Of a stretch of DNA of 63,724 bases, positions 27,718 through 36,423 are shown piece by piece. The position numbers and the translations under genes are program-made. The DNA lies in contig JBMZAX010000013.1 of assembly GCA_049611805.1 (NCBI GenBank), positions 1 to 63,724 on the forward strand. The letters run 5' to 3'. Below the pieces are notes generated by a model. That model did not search any database. It was not told the DNA's origin and worked only from the letters and a program-made list of their open reading frames with translations. How positions within the stretch are numbered: the first letter of the stretch is position 1; each line of letters begins with the position of its first letter. Source of the stretch: UBA7378 sp049611805. Lineage in GTDB: Bacteria > Pseudomonadota > Alphaproteobacteria > RS24.

Positions 27718-28170
27718 ATGAAAGTTTTTGAAAATCTGGAAGCCTATGCAGCCGAAGTTGGCAATGAGATTGGCGTCAGCGAATGGATGGTTATTGATCA
27801 GGATCGCATCAATAAATTTGCCGAGGCAACCGGCGACCACCAGTGGATTCACATTGACGGCGAGCGCACACAGCGCGAGCTGGGCATGCCGACCATCGCC
27901 CACGGCTTTTTGACCCTGTCGCTGCTGGCTTCCCAAGATTTGCAAATCTCGGCGGTCAAAAGCGTGACCCGCGGCATTAATTACGGCTCAAACAAAGTGC
28001 GCTTCACCAATATGGTGCCGGTCGATTCGCGCGTGCGCCTGCGCAATACGCTGAAATCCGCCGAGCCCAAAGCCGGTGGCACGCTGTTCACCAGCGAGGT
28101 CAAAATCGAGGTCGAAGGTCAGGAAATGCCGGCACTGGTGGCAGAGTCGCTGACCCTGCTTTTCGAATAG
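27718..28170 (+). CDS. MaoC family dehydratase
   Basis: 150-residue single hot-dog domain. The hydratase motif FAEATGDHQWIHID (about 38-51) carries the catalytic Asp/His pair of R-specific enoyl-CoA hydratases, followed by PTIAHGFLTLSLLASQ. It probably hydrates a 2-enoyl-CoA. GAGGAG stands nine bases before the ATG. It sits between ChaC and MsrB but its nearest metabolic relatives are the acyl-CoA genes just upstream. Confidence 0.93.
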   Translation: MKVFENLEAYAAEVGNEIGVSEWMVIDQDRINKFAEATGDHQWIHIDGERTQRELGMPTIAHGFLTLSLLASQDLQISAVKSVTRGINYGSNKVRFTNMVPVDSRVRLRNTLKSAEPKAGGTLFTSEVKIEVEGQEMPALVAESLTLLFE

Positions 28171-28185
28171 GCAAGAGCGGCGTTA

Positions 28186-28635
28186 ATGGGAAAAAAGAAC
28201 GACGATACCGTTTGGCCGGTAAGCAAGGATGACGCCGAATGGCGCAACCAATTGACCCCGGAGCAATATCACGTGACCCGCGAGGCGGGAACGGAGCGTG
28301 CGTTTTCCGGGCCCAATTGGGATGCCAAAACGCCCGGCACTTATCACTGCATTTGTTGCGACCAGCCGCTGTTTGTTTCCGACACGAAATATGACAGCGG
28401 CACGGGCTGGCCGAGCTTTTTTCAGCCGGTCACGCCGGAAGCGGTTGCCGAACGCGCCGATAACACGCTGTTCATGCGGCGCACGGAAGTGGTGTGCAGC
28501 AATTGCGGCGCGCATTTGGGCCATGTGTTTCCCGACGGCCCGCCCCCGACCGGTCAGCGTTATTGCATGAACGGCACGGCCATGCGGCTTGCGCCCGCAC
28601 CGGATACCCCAGCCGATACCCCAACCGGAAACTAA
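28186..28635 (+). CDS. msrB: Peptide-methionine (R)-S-oxide reductase MsrB
   Basis: 149 residues. The enzyme reduces methionine-R-sulfoxide in proteins using thioredoxin. Zinc ligands are Cys55/Cys58 and Cys104/Cys107 (CSNC); the catalytic residue is Cys127 in RYCMNG. The substrate-binding SGTGWPSFF and the HLGHVF motif are intact. The C-terminus ends in a short Pro/Thr tail. The next gene starts 2 bp after its stop. Confidence 0.96.
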   Translation: MGKKNDDTVWPVSKDDAEWRNQLTPEQYHVTREAGTERAFSGPNWDAKTPGTYHCICCDQPLFVSDTKYDSGTGWPSFFQPVTPEAVAERADNTLFMRRTEVVCSNCGAHLGHVFPDGPPPTGQRYCMNGTAMRLAPAPDTPADTPTGN

Positions 28636-28637
28636 CC

Positions 28638-30770
28638 ATGTCCAGCCCCGGTAAAACGCCTGCACCGCAGGTCACCACCGTGCCTCATGCCGTGTCCTAT
28701 CATGGCGATATGCGCAACGACGAATATGCCTGGCTGCGCGATGATAATTGGCAGGCCGTGATGAAAGACCCCGATGCGCTGGCGGCAGACATTCGCGCGC
28801 ATTTGGAAGCCGAAAACGCCTATACGGCGGCCATTATGCAGCCGACGCAGGAGCTTCAGGACACGCTTTTTGAAGAAATGCGCGGGCGCATTGAAGAAGA
28901 TGACGCCTCCGTGCCCGTCACCATTGGAAAGCAGGGCTGGGCAACGCGTTATCGCAAAGGCGGCGAGCATGTGCTGGTCTGTTGGGGTCGGCCCGACACG
29001 CAAGTCGAAGACATGCAGGTCGCACTTGACGGGAATATTGAGGCGGCGGGCTGTGATTATTTCAAACTCGCCGCCTATACGCCATCGCCCGACGGGTCGA
29101 TGCTGGCATGGAGCTATGACGATAAGGGCTCGGAATATTTCACCATCCGCATCCGTACGCTGGCCGACGGCAAAGACGCCGACACGCAGCTTCTGGACAC
29201 GACCGGCACGGGCCGCTGGTCTGCCGACAACAAGTTTCTGTTTTATGTGGCTGTCGATAAAAACCACCGCCCCGACAGGGTTATGCGTCACCGGCTGGGC
29301 ACGGCACAAAGCGAAGATGTGTGCGTTTATAAAGAAGCCGATGCCGGATTTTTCGTGTCGCTTGATGACACGCGCAGCGGCCGCTTCATTGTTATTTCGG
29401 CCCATGACCATGAAACCTCCGAATGCCGGCTGATCCCCGCCCACGCGCCCGAAACCGCGCCCATATGCGTGGCCCCGCGCACAACCGGCATCGAGTATGA
29501 GCTTGACGACGACGCCGCCCAGGACCGGCTGGTGCTGGTCACCAATTGGGCACCTGACGGGCAGGCGGAAGATTTTCTGGTCGCGCAGGCACCGGTGCCG
29601 CGCGAGGATGCCGATCACGCAAGCTGGCAGGTCATGCGCCCGCACGCGCCCGGCTGTCTGGTGCTGGATGCGGTGCCGTTTTCAGGCCATATGGTGTATT
29701 TGCTGCGCGAAAATGCCCTGCCCCGCATCATTGTCGAAACCAAAGCCACCGGCGAAACCGCGGCCATTGAATTTGACGAAGAAGCCTATGAGCTGGCGCT
29801 GGGTGCAATGGGCGAATATGACACGACAAATTTGCGTTTCACCTACGCCTCAATGACCACGCCGATGCAAACCACGGATTATGATATGACCACGGGCGCG
29901 CGCATTTTGCGCAAGAGCCAGAACGTGCCCAGCGGCCACGACCCCGCCGATTATATTACCCGCCGCATCACAGCCACCAGCCATGACGGGGCCGAAGTGC
30001 CCGTCTCGCTTGTTCATCACCGCGACACGCCGCTGGACGGCTCGGCGCCGGTTTTGCTCTATGGCTATGGCGCGTATGGCATCACCATTCCGGCCGGTTT
30101 TTCGGTCACCCGTCTGAGCCTTGTCTCGCGCGGCTTCATCTATGCCATCGCGCATATACGCGGCGGCAAGGCGCGCGGCCATAACTGGTTCATGCAAGGG
30201 CGCGGGGCCAAAAAGACAAACAGCTTTGAAGATTTCGCCGCCACCGCCCGCGCCCTCATCGCGCGCGGCTGGACAAAGCCCGGCAATATTACCATTCACG
30301 GCGGCAGTGCCGGTGGGTTGCTGGTCGGGGCCACGGTAAACTTGGCGCCCGAATTATTTCGCGCCGCTGTCGCCGAAGTGCCGTTTGTCGATGTGCTGGC
30401 CACCATGCTGGATGACACATTGCCGCTCACGCCGCCCGAATGGCCCGAATGGGGCAACCCGATTGAGAGCGCCACCGATTACGCCACCATCAAGGCCTAT
30501 GCGCCATATGAAAATATTCGCGAGATTGACTATCCGCATATTCTGGCGACCGGCGGCCTGACCGACCCGCGCGTCACCTATTGGGAACCGGCCAAATGGA
30601 TTGCGCGCCTGCGCGCACGGCGCACCGATGACGGCCTCAGCCTGTTGCGCACCGAAATGACCGCAGGGCACGGCGGCAAGGCCGGCAGGTTCAACCAGTT
30701 GCACGAAGTTGCATTTGTTTACGCCTTCGTGATTTTCGTTCACACTGTCTTCAGGGAGAAACAACAATGA
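28638..30770 (+). CDS. ptrB: Oligopeptidase B (S9 family serine peptidase)
   Basis: 710-residue prolyl-oligopeptidase-family enzyme cleaving short peptides after basic residues. An N-terminal strand and beta-propeller (about 75-420) precede an alpha/beta hydrolase domain. The catalytic triad is Ser557 (GGSAGGLLVG), Asp643 (TGGLTDPRVTYWEP) and His678 (TAGHGGKAGR). No signal peptide, so cytoplasmic or peripheral. The ATG at 28638 follows the msrB stop by 2 bp; the 3' end overlaps the next gene by 4 bp. Confidence 0.94.
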   Translation: MSSPGKTPAPQVTTVPHAVSYHGDMRNDEYAWLRDDNWQAVMKDPDALAADIRAHLEAENAYTAAIMQPTQELQDTLFEEMRGRIEEDDASVPVTIGKQGWATRYRKGGEHVLVCWGRPDTQVEDMQVALDGNIEAAGCDYFKLAAYTPSPDGSMLAWSYDDKGSEYFTIRIRTLADGKDADTQLLDTTGTGRWSADNKFLFYVAVDKNHRPDRVMRHRLGTAQSEDVCVYKEADAGFFVSLDDTRSGRFIVISAHDHETSECRLIPAHAPETAPICVAPRTTGIEYELDDDAAQDRLVLVTNWAPDGQAEDFLVAQAPVPREDADHASWQVMRPHAPGCLVLDAVPFSGHMVYLLRENALPRIIVETKATGETAAIEFDEEAYELALGAMGEYDTTNLRFTYASMTTPMQTTDYDMTTGARILRKSQNVPSGHDPADYITRRITATSHDGAEVPVSLVHHRDTPLDGSAPVLLYGYGAYGITIPAGFSVTRLSLVSRGFIYAIAHIRGGKARGHNWFMQGRGAKKTNSFEDFAATARALIARGWTKPGNITIHGGSAGGLLVGATVNLAPELFRAAVAEVPFVDVLATMLDDTLPLTPPEWPEWGNPIESATDYATIKAYAPYENIREIDYPHILATGGLTDPRVTYWEPAKWIARLRARRTDDGLSLLRTEMTAGHGGKAGRFNQLHEVAFVYAFVIFVHTVFREKQQ

Positions 30771-32002
30771 CAATAGATTTCAAGATTGAAGACGCCGATG
30801 CACTCGGCTTTGATCCGGCGCGCCTCGCCGCCATTCCGGATTTTTTCGAGACTTATCTGGCGCGCGAAAAAATGTCCGGATACAGCATATTGGTCGCGCG
30901 CAATGGCAAGATTGCCCATCAGTCGCAGCGCGGGCGCAGCGCCTTTGACGGCGGGCACGAATTGGGTATGGACACGATTTTCCGTATCTATTCCATGACC
31001 AAGCCGATCACCAGCGTTGCCATTATGATGCTGGTCGAACGCGGCAAAATCATGCTGCAGGATCCGGTGACAAAATATCTGCCGCAATTTGCCAATGTGC
31101 GCGTGTTCGAAAAGGGCACGCCGCGCGAATACACCACGCGCGAACCCGAACGCATGATTACCGTGCATGACCTGATGACCCATCAATCGGGCCTGACCTA
31201 TGATTTCATGCTCGCCCATCCCGTCGACGCGCTTTATCGCAACAGGCGGATTAACGGGGCGCGGTCGGAAAAATTCACACTGGAGGAATTTATCGACCAG
31301 CTTGTCGAATTGCCGTTGCAATTCTCGCCCGGCCAACAATGGAATTATTCCGTTTCGACCGATGTGCTGGGCCGCATTATCGAAGTGGTGTCCGGCCAGA
31401 CGCTCGATGTTTTTCTGAAGGAGAATATTTTCGTGCCGCTGGGCATGAACGATACAAGCTTCACCATTGACGACGACAAGCGCGCGCGCCTTGCCCATAA
31501 TTATTCGCGCGATCCGGTAAGCGGCGTGACCAGCCTTGCCGATGCGCCGGAAAAAACAATTTACGCCCCCGGTCGCAAATTTCTGTCCGGTGGCGGCGGG
31601 CTGTTGTCGACCATGGGCGACTATCTGAAGTTCTGCGAAATGATGCGGCGCCACGGCGTTTTGAACGGCGCGCGCATATTGGGGCGCAAAACCGTCGCCT
31701 ATATGACAAGCAATCACCTGCCCGACGGCGAAACGCTGATGGATCGCGCATCGGGCAGCTTCTCGGAAGTCAGCTATGGCGGCACCGGCTTCGGCCTCGG
31801 CTTTTCGGTTGTGGTAGACCCGCAATATGCCCCGACCATCACCTCGCGGGGCGTTTATTCATGGGGCGGGCTGGCAAGCACGTTTTTCTGGGTCGATCCG
31901 GAAGAGGAAATGGTTGCCATTCTGATGACGCAAATCATGCCGTCGGGCACATATCCGTTGCGTCCGCAATTGCAACAGCTTGTATATGCCGCTTTGCAAT
32001 AA
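30767..32002 (+). CDS. Serine hydrolase, class C beta-lactamase/esterase family
   Basis: 411 residues. The nucleophile motif SxxK is Ser76-Met-Thr-Lys79 (IYSMTKPITS), the second motif is the Tyr in WNYSVSTDVLG, and a third glycine-rich turn appears near the C-terminus (TSRGVYSWGGLASTFFWVDP). Members hydrolyse esters or act as DD-peptidase-like enzymes; true beta-lactamase activity is not implied. There is no signal peptide. The start overlaps the oligopeptidase B stop (ATGA), indicating coupled translation. GGGAG precedes the ATG. Confidence 0.92.
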   Translation: MTIDFKIEDADALGFDPARLAAIPDFFETYLAREKMSGYSILVARNGKIAHQSQRGRSAFDGGHELGMDTIFRIYSMTKPITSVAIMMLVERGKIMLQDPVTKYLPQFANVRVFEKGTPREYTTREPERMITVHDLMTHQSGLTYDFMLAHPVDALYRNRRINGARSEKFTLEEFIDQLVELPLQFSPGQQWNYSVSTDVLGRIIEVVSGQTLDVFLKENIFVPLGMNDTSFTIDDDKRARLAHNYSRDPVSGVTSLADAPEKTIYAPGRKFLSGGGGLLSTMGDYLKFCEMMRRHGVLNGARILGRKTVAYMTSNHLPDGETLMDRASGSFSEVSYGGTGFGLGFSVVVDPQYAPTITSRGVYSWGGLASTFFWVDPEEEMVAILMTQIMPSGTYPLRPQLQQLVYAALQ

Positions 32003-32095
32003 ATTATCCGTCCAACACCCGTAAACTGCGCCATTCCGCTTGCCTTCGGGGTGTTGCGACCTTATATCCCGTTCAAAAGTATATGGAGGTTTCAA

Positions 32096-33067
32096 ATGGC
32101 TTTACCTGAGTTTTTACAGAACAATTTGCGCGTGCCGGTCGTCGGGTCGCCGCTGTTCCTCGTATCGGGCCCCGAATTGGTGATCGCCCAGTGTAAAGCG
32201 GGCATTATCGGTTCTTTTCCCGCGCTCAATGCGCGCCCGGCCGAAGTTCTCGACGAATGGCTCACGCGCATCAATACCGAGCTGGCAGAGTATAAGGCGG
32301 CCAATCCGGAGGCAATTGTTGCGCCCTATGCCGTCAACCAAATCTGCCATGGCTCAAACGACCGGCTGATGCAAGATATGGAAACATGCGTGAAGCACAA
32401 AGTGCCGATTATCATTACCAGCCTGCGTCCGCCGGCCGAGATTGTCGAAGCGGCGCATTCCTATGGCGGTGTCGTTTACCACGACGTCATCAATGTCAGA
32501 CATGCGCGCAAAGCGGCGGAAGAAGGCGTTGACGGCCTTATTCTCGTATGCGCCGGAGCCGGCGGTCATGCCGGCGCGCTCAGCCCGTTTGCGCTGTTGC
32601 GTGAAGTCAAAGAATGGTTCGACGGCACAATTTTGCTGTCAGGCGCCATTGGTGACGGCTTCTGCGTCGCCTCCGCGCTTGCCATGGGTGCCGACCTTGC
32701 CTATATGGGTACGCGTTTCATCGCCACCGAGGAAGCCAATGCCGACCAGAGCTATAAAGACATGCTCATCCAGTCTGCCGCCGACGATATTGTCTATTCG
32801 TCGCTCTTTACCGGCGTGATGGGCAATTATCTGAAACCCTCCATTGCCGCAGCCGGGCTTGACCCGAACAATCTGCCGGAAGCCGACAAATCCAAAATGA
32901 ATTTCGGTTCCGGCGGCAATATGAAATCGAAAGCATGGAAAGATATTTGGGGTTCCGGCCAAGGCATTGGCGGCATTCAGGATGTCGAACCTGTCGAGGC
33001 GGTCGTCAGCCGGTTGGAATTGGAATATCGCGCGGCGATTGACAGTCTCGTCCAGCGCGCTTCGTGA
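32096..33067 (+). CDS. Nitronate monooxygenase-like FMN enzyme
   Basis: 323-residue TIM-barrel flavoprotein of the 2-nitropropane dioxygenase/nitronate monooxygenase family. The family core GLILVCAGAGGHAGALSPF and AIGDGFCVASALAMGADLAYMGTRF bind FMN phosphate. Physiological substrate may be a propionate-3-nitronate-like toxin or an enoyl compound; some relatives are enoyl reductases. The ATG follows GGAGG. An inverted repeat CAACACCC/GGGTGTTG (32013-32020 and 32049-32056) lies in the leader. Confidence 0.88.
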   Translation: MALPEFLQNNLRVPVVGSPLFLVSGPELVIAQCKAGIIGSFPALNARPAEVLDEWLTRINTELAEYKAANPEAIVAPYAVNQICHGSNDRLMQDMETCVKHKVPIIITSLRPPAEIVEAAHSYGGVVYHDVINVRHARKAAEEGVDGLILVCAGAGGHAGALSPFALLREVKEWFDGTILLSGAIGDGFCVASALAMGADLAYMGTRFIATEEANADQSYKDMLIQSAADDIVYSSLFTGVMGNYLKPSIAAAGLDPNNLPEADKSKMNFGSGGNMKSKAWKDIWGSGQGIGGIQDVEPVEAVVSRLELEYRAAIDSLVQRAS

Positions 33068-33075
33068 TGTGACCC

Positions 33076-33693
33076 ATGCTTGACCCTTTGATGCGCCGCC
33101 TGATCGACCCGCCCCTTAACGGGGTGGCGGCGGTCTGGCCGCGCCGGGTCAGCGCCAATCAAATCACCATTTTCGGCCTTGCGCTGGGTGTTGTCTGCTT
33201 TTTGGCGATTGCCGTAAACGCCATGACCGCGGCGCTTGTATTGCTGGCGCTCAACCGCCTTGCCGACGGGCTGGACGGTGCCGTGGCCCGCGCCCGAACC
33301 CCCAGCGAGCTGGGCGCCTATCTCGATATTGTTTCGGATTTCGTGCTGTGGGGGTTGTTGCCCATCGGGTTTATCATTCTCGACAGCAATAATGCGGTCG
33401 CCGCCGCCGTTCTGCTTTCCAGCTTTTCAATGTCGATGACGGTTTTTCTCGCCTTCGCGATTATGGCCGAAAAGCGCGGGCTGGAAACCGACGCGCAAGG
33501 AAGCAAAAGTTTTTTCTATATTGCCGGCCTTGCCGAAGGCACGGAGACCATCGCGTTTTTCGCCATTGTCATCATCTGGCCGGGCGCGTTCATTCCGGCG
33601 GCTTTTGTCTATGCGGGCATTGTGTATCTGTCCGTCATCGGCCGGGTCGCCAGCAGTTATCTCATTTTGAAAGACCTGCCCTCAGACAATTAA
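33076..33693 (+). CDS. CDP-alcohol phosphatidyltransferase family membrane protein
   Basis: 205 residues, about six transmembrane helices. The active-site signature DG-x2-AR-x8-G-x3-D-x3-D is complete in LADGLDGAVARARTPSELG followed by AYLDIVSDF. Such enzymes transfer a phosphatidyl group from CDP-diacylglycerol to an alcohol; which phospholipid headgroup is used cannot be told. It starts 8 bp after the nitronate monooxygenase-like gene and ends just before tRNA-Gln on the opposite strand. Confidence 0.9.
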   Translation: MLDPLMRRLIDPPLNGVAAVWPRRVSANQITIFGLALGVVCFLAIAVNAMTAALVLLALNRLADGLDGAVARARTPSELGAYLDIVSDFVLWGLLPIGFIILDSNNAVAAAVLLSSFSMSMTVFLAFAIMAEKRGLETDAQGSKSFFYIAGLAEGTETIAFFAIVIIWPGAFIPAAFVYAGIVYLSVIGRVASSYLILKDLPSDN

Positions 33694-33710
33694 GCGGGGT
33701 GCGGTGATGG

Positions 33711-33782
<72 letters not shown>

Positions 33783-33835
33783 ACTGTTGGCGAAAATACA
33801 AGGCTATGCGCTTCTGGTCTAGCCCTCTTTTTGCC

Positions 33836-34945
33836 TCAGGGTGCGTCAATTATGCCGATATAATCCGTCGCCAGACTGCCGAGATAGAGCTTGCCGTCCT
33901 GCTCGAGGACGCTCGTCACCATGTAAATCCGGCCACTGGCATCTTCCAGCGAGGCAACAGGCACCCCATCCGCCGTCAGTTTGACCGCCCAGCTGTGCTG
34001 TTCAACCGGTGAAATGCCCAGATTGAAAATGCGCCAGGCGATTTTGCGGGCAAACGGGCTCGGAATAAGTGCATCAATTTGATCGGTGCGCGGGCCCGGC
34101 AAGGCCAGCCAGAAACCACCATCGGGTGCTTCGGTAATATTGTCGGGAAAGCCGGGTAGCCGGTCGATGAACACTTCATGCGTGCCGGCCTTCTCGCCGC
34201 GCAACCAATAGCGCGTGATGCGGGTGCGGAAAGTTTCATTGACCAGAATAAAATCCTCATCCCGGCTCAGCGCCACCCCATTGGCGAAATAGAGCTTGTC
34301 CAGCAAGACGCGGGTCTCACCCGTTGCCGGATTATAAGACACCAGCCGACCCGTCGGGCGACCCTCGTAAATTTCAAGCAGGTCGGAGCCATAAGCGTGA
34401 CGTGTCGAAGCATCGGAAAAATAAATCATGCCGTCACGCGCAATGGCGAGGTCATCGACAAAAATCATCCGTTCGCCGTCAACGCTGTCGGTCAGAATTT
34501 TCACCGCGCCGCCTGCATCAATCGACACCAGACCTTTTAGGGCATCGGCCACAATCAAATTGCCGCGCGCATCAAAATTCATGCCCAGCGGGCGCCCGCC
34601 CGTATCGGCGAAAGTGGAAATATTGCCGTTCGGGTCGGCCCGCAAAATGCGCCCGTCGACCAGCCCGGTATAAAGATTGCCCGCGGCATCAAAAGCAATG
34701 CCCTCCGGCCCCGGCCCCAATGTCAATAGTTCGGCCGCATCCAGTTTCTGGTTGGCCGCAAAAATACCCTGCCCCGCCGGATTGGGCGGAAGCGGCTCAT
34801 TCGCCACCGGATCAATCGGCACGGGCCAGAAAAACAGATAGGCCAGAAACACGCCGAACACCATGGCCACCACCGCAAAAACCCGCCGCAGCGCGCCCAT
34901 GGGGCTTGCGCTTCCTCTGGTTTCAGGCGAACCGGAATATGTCAT
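33836..34945 (-). CDS. SMP-30/strictosidine synthase-like beta-propeller protein, membrane-anchored
   Basis: 369 residues. An N-terminal transmembrane anchor (about 20-40) is followed by a six-bladed propeller of the strictosidine synthase/gluconolactonase group: GPGPEGIAFDAAGNLYTGLV, RPLGMNFDARGNLIVAD, FVDDLAIARDGMIYFSD, YFANGVALSRDEDFILVNET and PGFPDNITEAPDGGFWLALP. These proteins hydrolyse lactones or esters or act as scaffolds; the substrate is unknown. The start at 34945 follows GGGAG. It is divergent from tRNA-Pro. Confidence 0.87.
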   Translation of the reverse strand: MTYSGSPETRGSASPMGALRRVFAVVAMVFGVFLAYLFFWPVPIDPVANEPLPPNPAGQGIFAANQKLDAAELLTLGPGPEGIAFDAAGNLYTGLVDGRILRADPNGNISTFADTGGRPLGMNFDARGNLIVADALKGLVSIDAGGAVKILTDSVDGERMIFVDDLAIARDGMIYFSDASTRHAYGSDLLEIYEGRPTGRLVSYNPATGETRVLLDKLYFANGVALSRDEDFILVNETFRTRITRYWLRGEKAGTHEVFIDRLPGFPDNITEAPDGGFWLALPGPRTDQIDALIPSPFARKIAWRIFNLGISPVEQHSWAVKLTADGVPVASLEDASGRIYMVTSVLEQDGKLYLGSLATDYIGIIDAP

Positions 34946-34973
34946 TTTAAATCTCCCTTTTTTCTTTTCTGGC

Positions 34974-35008
34974 GGCACCGCACCTCACCAATTATCAATT
35001 GCGGTGCC
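34974..35008. promoter_or_regulatory. Inverted repeat between the propeller gene and tRNA-Pro
   Basis: Perfect 9-bp arms GGCACCGCA (34974-34982) and TGCGGTGCC (35000-35008) with a 17-nt loop. It lies upstream of the minus-strand propeller gene and 28 bp before tRNA-Pro. No T-tract follows on either strand, so a regulatory or structural role is likelier than termination. Confidence 0.4.
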
Positions 35009-35158
35009 CTGTTTCCTCGTTTATATCTCCACACTTCGGAGTGTGGCGCAGCCTGGTAGCGCACCTCGTTCGGGACGAGGGGGTCGCAGGTTCAAATCCT
35101 GCCACTCCGACCAGCTCTAAAACGCACCGGGCCCTGCCGGCCCTTACCGCACCTCACC
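34977..35158. repeat. 13-bp direct repeats flanking tRNA-Pro
   Basis: ACCGCACCTCACC occurs exactly at 34977-34989 and at 35146-35158, one on each side of tRNA-Pro (169 bp apart). The right copy continues in a degenerate 10-bp tandem (ACCGCACCTC ACCGCACATT ACCGG) that runs into the stop codon of the EF-hand gene. Confidence 0.7.
35037..35113 (+). tRNA. tRNA-Pro (anticodon CGG)
   Basis: Complete cloverleaf: acceptor stem CGGAGTG/CACTCCG, D arm GGCGCAGCCTGGTAGCGC, anticodon stem CCTCG/CGAGG closing the loop TTCGGGA, T arm GCAGGTTCAAATCCTGC, and an encoded 3' CCA. Anticodon CGG gives proline. Confidence 0.97.
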
Positions 35159-35163
35159 GCACA

Positions 35164-35442
35164 TTACCGGCTGAAGCGTTCAAGGCGTTTGCGCATTTTC
35201 TCGATCGCCTGCTTGTTCTCCTCAAAGGACACTTTGCCGTCTTTATCCGCATCCATTTTTTTGAAGCGGTCGAGTTGCGAGGCCGTGAATTCTTCTTCGG
35301 ATATGAAGCCGTCGCCATCCGTGTCGGTGCGATCGAAAAGAAAACGCTGCGCCTTTTCACCGCGCTGCGCCGCCGCCGGAAGAATGACACTGCCGCAGAC
35401 CAATCCCAGAACCACCGAAACGCTTATTATTGCCTTATTCAT
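35164..35442 (-). CDS. Exported EF-hand calcium-binding protein
   Basis: 92 residues with a signal peptide (about 1-25, ending PAAAQ) and two EF-hand loops: DTDGDGFISEEEF and DADKDGKVSFEE, both with Asp at positions 1, 3 and 5 and Glu at 12. The C-terminus is basic and helical. It is expected to bind calcium in the periplasm; the partner is unknown. The ATG at 35442 follows AAAGG; a start seven codons earlier is less likely since the signal peptide begins with MNKAII. Confidence 0.87.
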   Translation of the reverse strand: MNKAIISVSVVLGLVCGSVILPAAAQRGEKAQRFLFDRTDTDGDGFISEEEFTASQLDRFKKMDADKDGKVSFEENKQAIEKMRKRLERFSR

Positions 35443-35517
35443 GTCCAGACCTTTCGTGTTCAAGCCTTGGCAAATATAGTAGGGTCAAATGCGCAGGCAG
35501 ACCAGTGGAGATTTTGG

Positions 35518-36411
35518 ATGTTGAACTTCCATACGGAGATAGAATTCGAATATGGCGTTGTGGACCGGCTGTCACCGCGCATTCGCCGCGTCATTGCGAA
35601 TAATCCGAGCCCCTTCACTTTCACCGGCACCGGCACTTATATAATCGGCAATGGCAATGTCGCCGTCATTGATCCGGGCCCGTTGCTGGAGGCCCATGTC
35701 GATGCGATTTTGAACGCGCTGGAACCACAAGAGCGCGTCAGCCATATTCTGGTCACGCATACCCATCTTGACCATTCGCCGGCATGTACCCCGTTGCAGG
35801 CAAGTACAAACGCCCCCATTTACGGATGCCCGCCGCCAAAGCCGGAAACTTTCGACGGGCCGCGCCTTGAAGAAGACGCAGATGACGCCTTCAAGCCCGA
35901 CCATATTGTGGCCGATGGCGACATTATCAGCGGGCAGGACTGGACGCTTGAAGCCGTCGCCACCCCCGGCCATATGGCAAACCACATCTGTTATGCTTTA
36001 AGGGAAGAAAAAACACTGTTTACCGGCGACCATGTAATGGGCTGGTCGACCAGCATTATCGCGCCACCCGACGGCAATATGCAGGATTATATGGCCTCGC
36101 TGGCGCGCCTGTTAACCCGCGATGACGCGCTTTACTGGCCGACACACGGCCCGTGCATTCCGAACCCGAAAGAATTTGTCGAGGGCTATATCCAACACCG
36201 CCAAAACCGTGAACAGCAAGTGCTGGCGCGTCTTGCTGCGGGCGACACGCGCATCAACGCCATGGTCGAGGTCATGTATGCCGATGTCGACAAAAAACTG
36301 CATCCGGCGGCCGCCTTGTCGGTTTTTGCGCATATGCAGGATCTGGTCGCGCGCAAGCGCGTGTCGTGTTCCGGCAAGCCGGGTCTCGACAGCGAATTCA
36401 CGCTTGTTTAG
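35518..36411 (+). CDS. MBL-fold metallo-hydrolase (LACTB2-like)
   Basis: 297 residues. The zinc-binding motif HTHLDHS is intact; further metal ligands are the His in ATPGHMANH and the Asp in FTGDHVMGW. A C-terminal helical domain (about 215-290) is of the kind found in LACTB2-type hydrolases. Substrate class could be an RNA, thioester or other ester. The ATG at 35518 follows GGAG; the long upstream frame crosses tRNA-Pro and is not coding. Confidence 0.9.
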   Translation: MLNFHTEIEFEYGVVDRLSPRIRRVIANNPSPFTFTGTGTYIIGNGNVAVIDPGPLLEAHVDAILNALEPQERVSHILVTHTHLDHSPACTPLQASTNAPIYGCPPPKPETFDGPRLEEDADDAFKPDHIVADGDIISGQDWTLEAVATPGHMANHICYALREEKTLFTGDHVMGWSTSIIAPPDGNMQDYMASLARLLTRDDALYWPTHGPCIPNPKEFVEGYIQHRQNREQQVLARLAAGDTRINAMVEVMYADVDKKLHPAAALSVFAHMQDLVARKRVSCSGKPGLDSEFTLV

Positions 36412-36423
36412 CCCGATTAGGGG

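Noticed and set aside
32013..32056. CAACACCC/GGGTGTTG stem before the nitronate monooxygenase-like gene as a terminator.
   Set aside because: The 28-nt loop and absence of a T-run argue against intrinsic termination.
34999..35517. Upstream extension of the MBL hydrolase frame.
   Set aside because: It runs through tRNA-Pro and the antisense EF-hand gene; the ATG at 35518 has a ribosome binding site and starts the homologous region.
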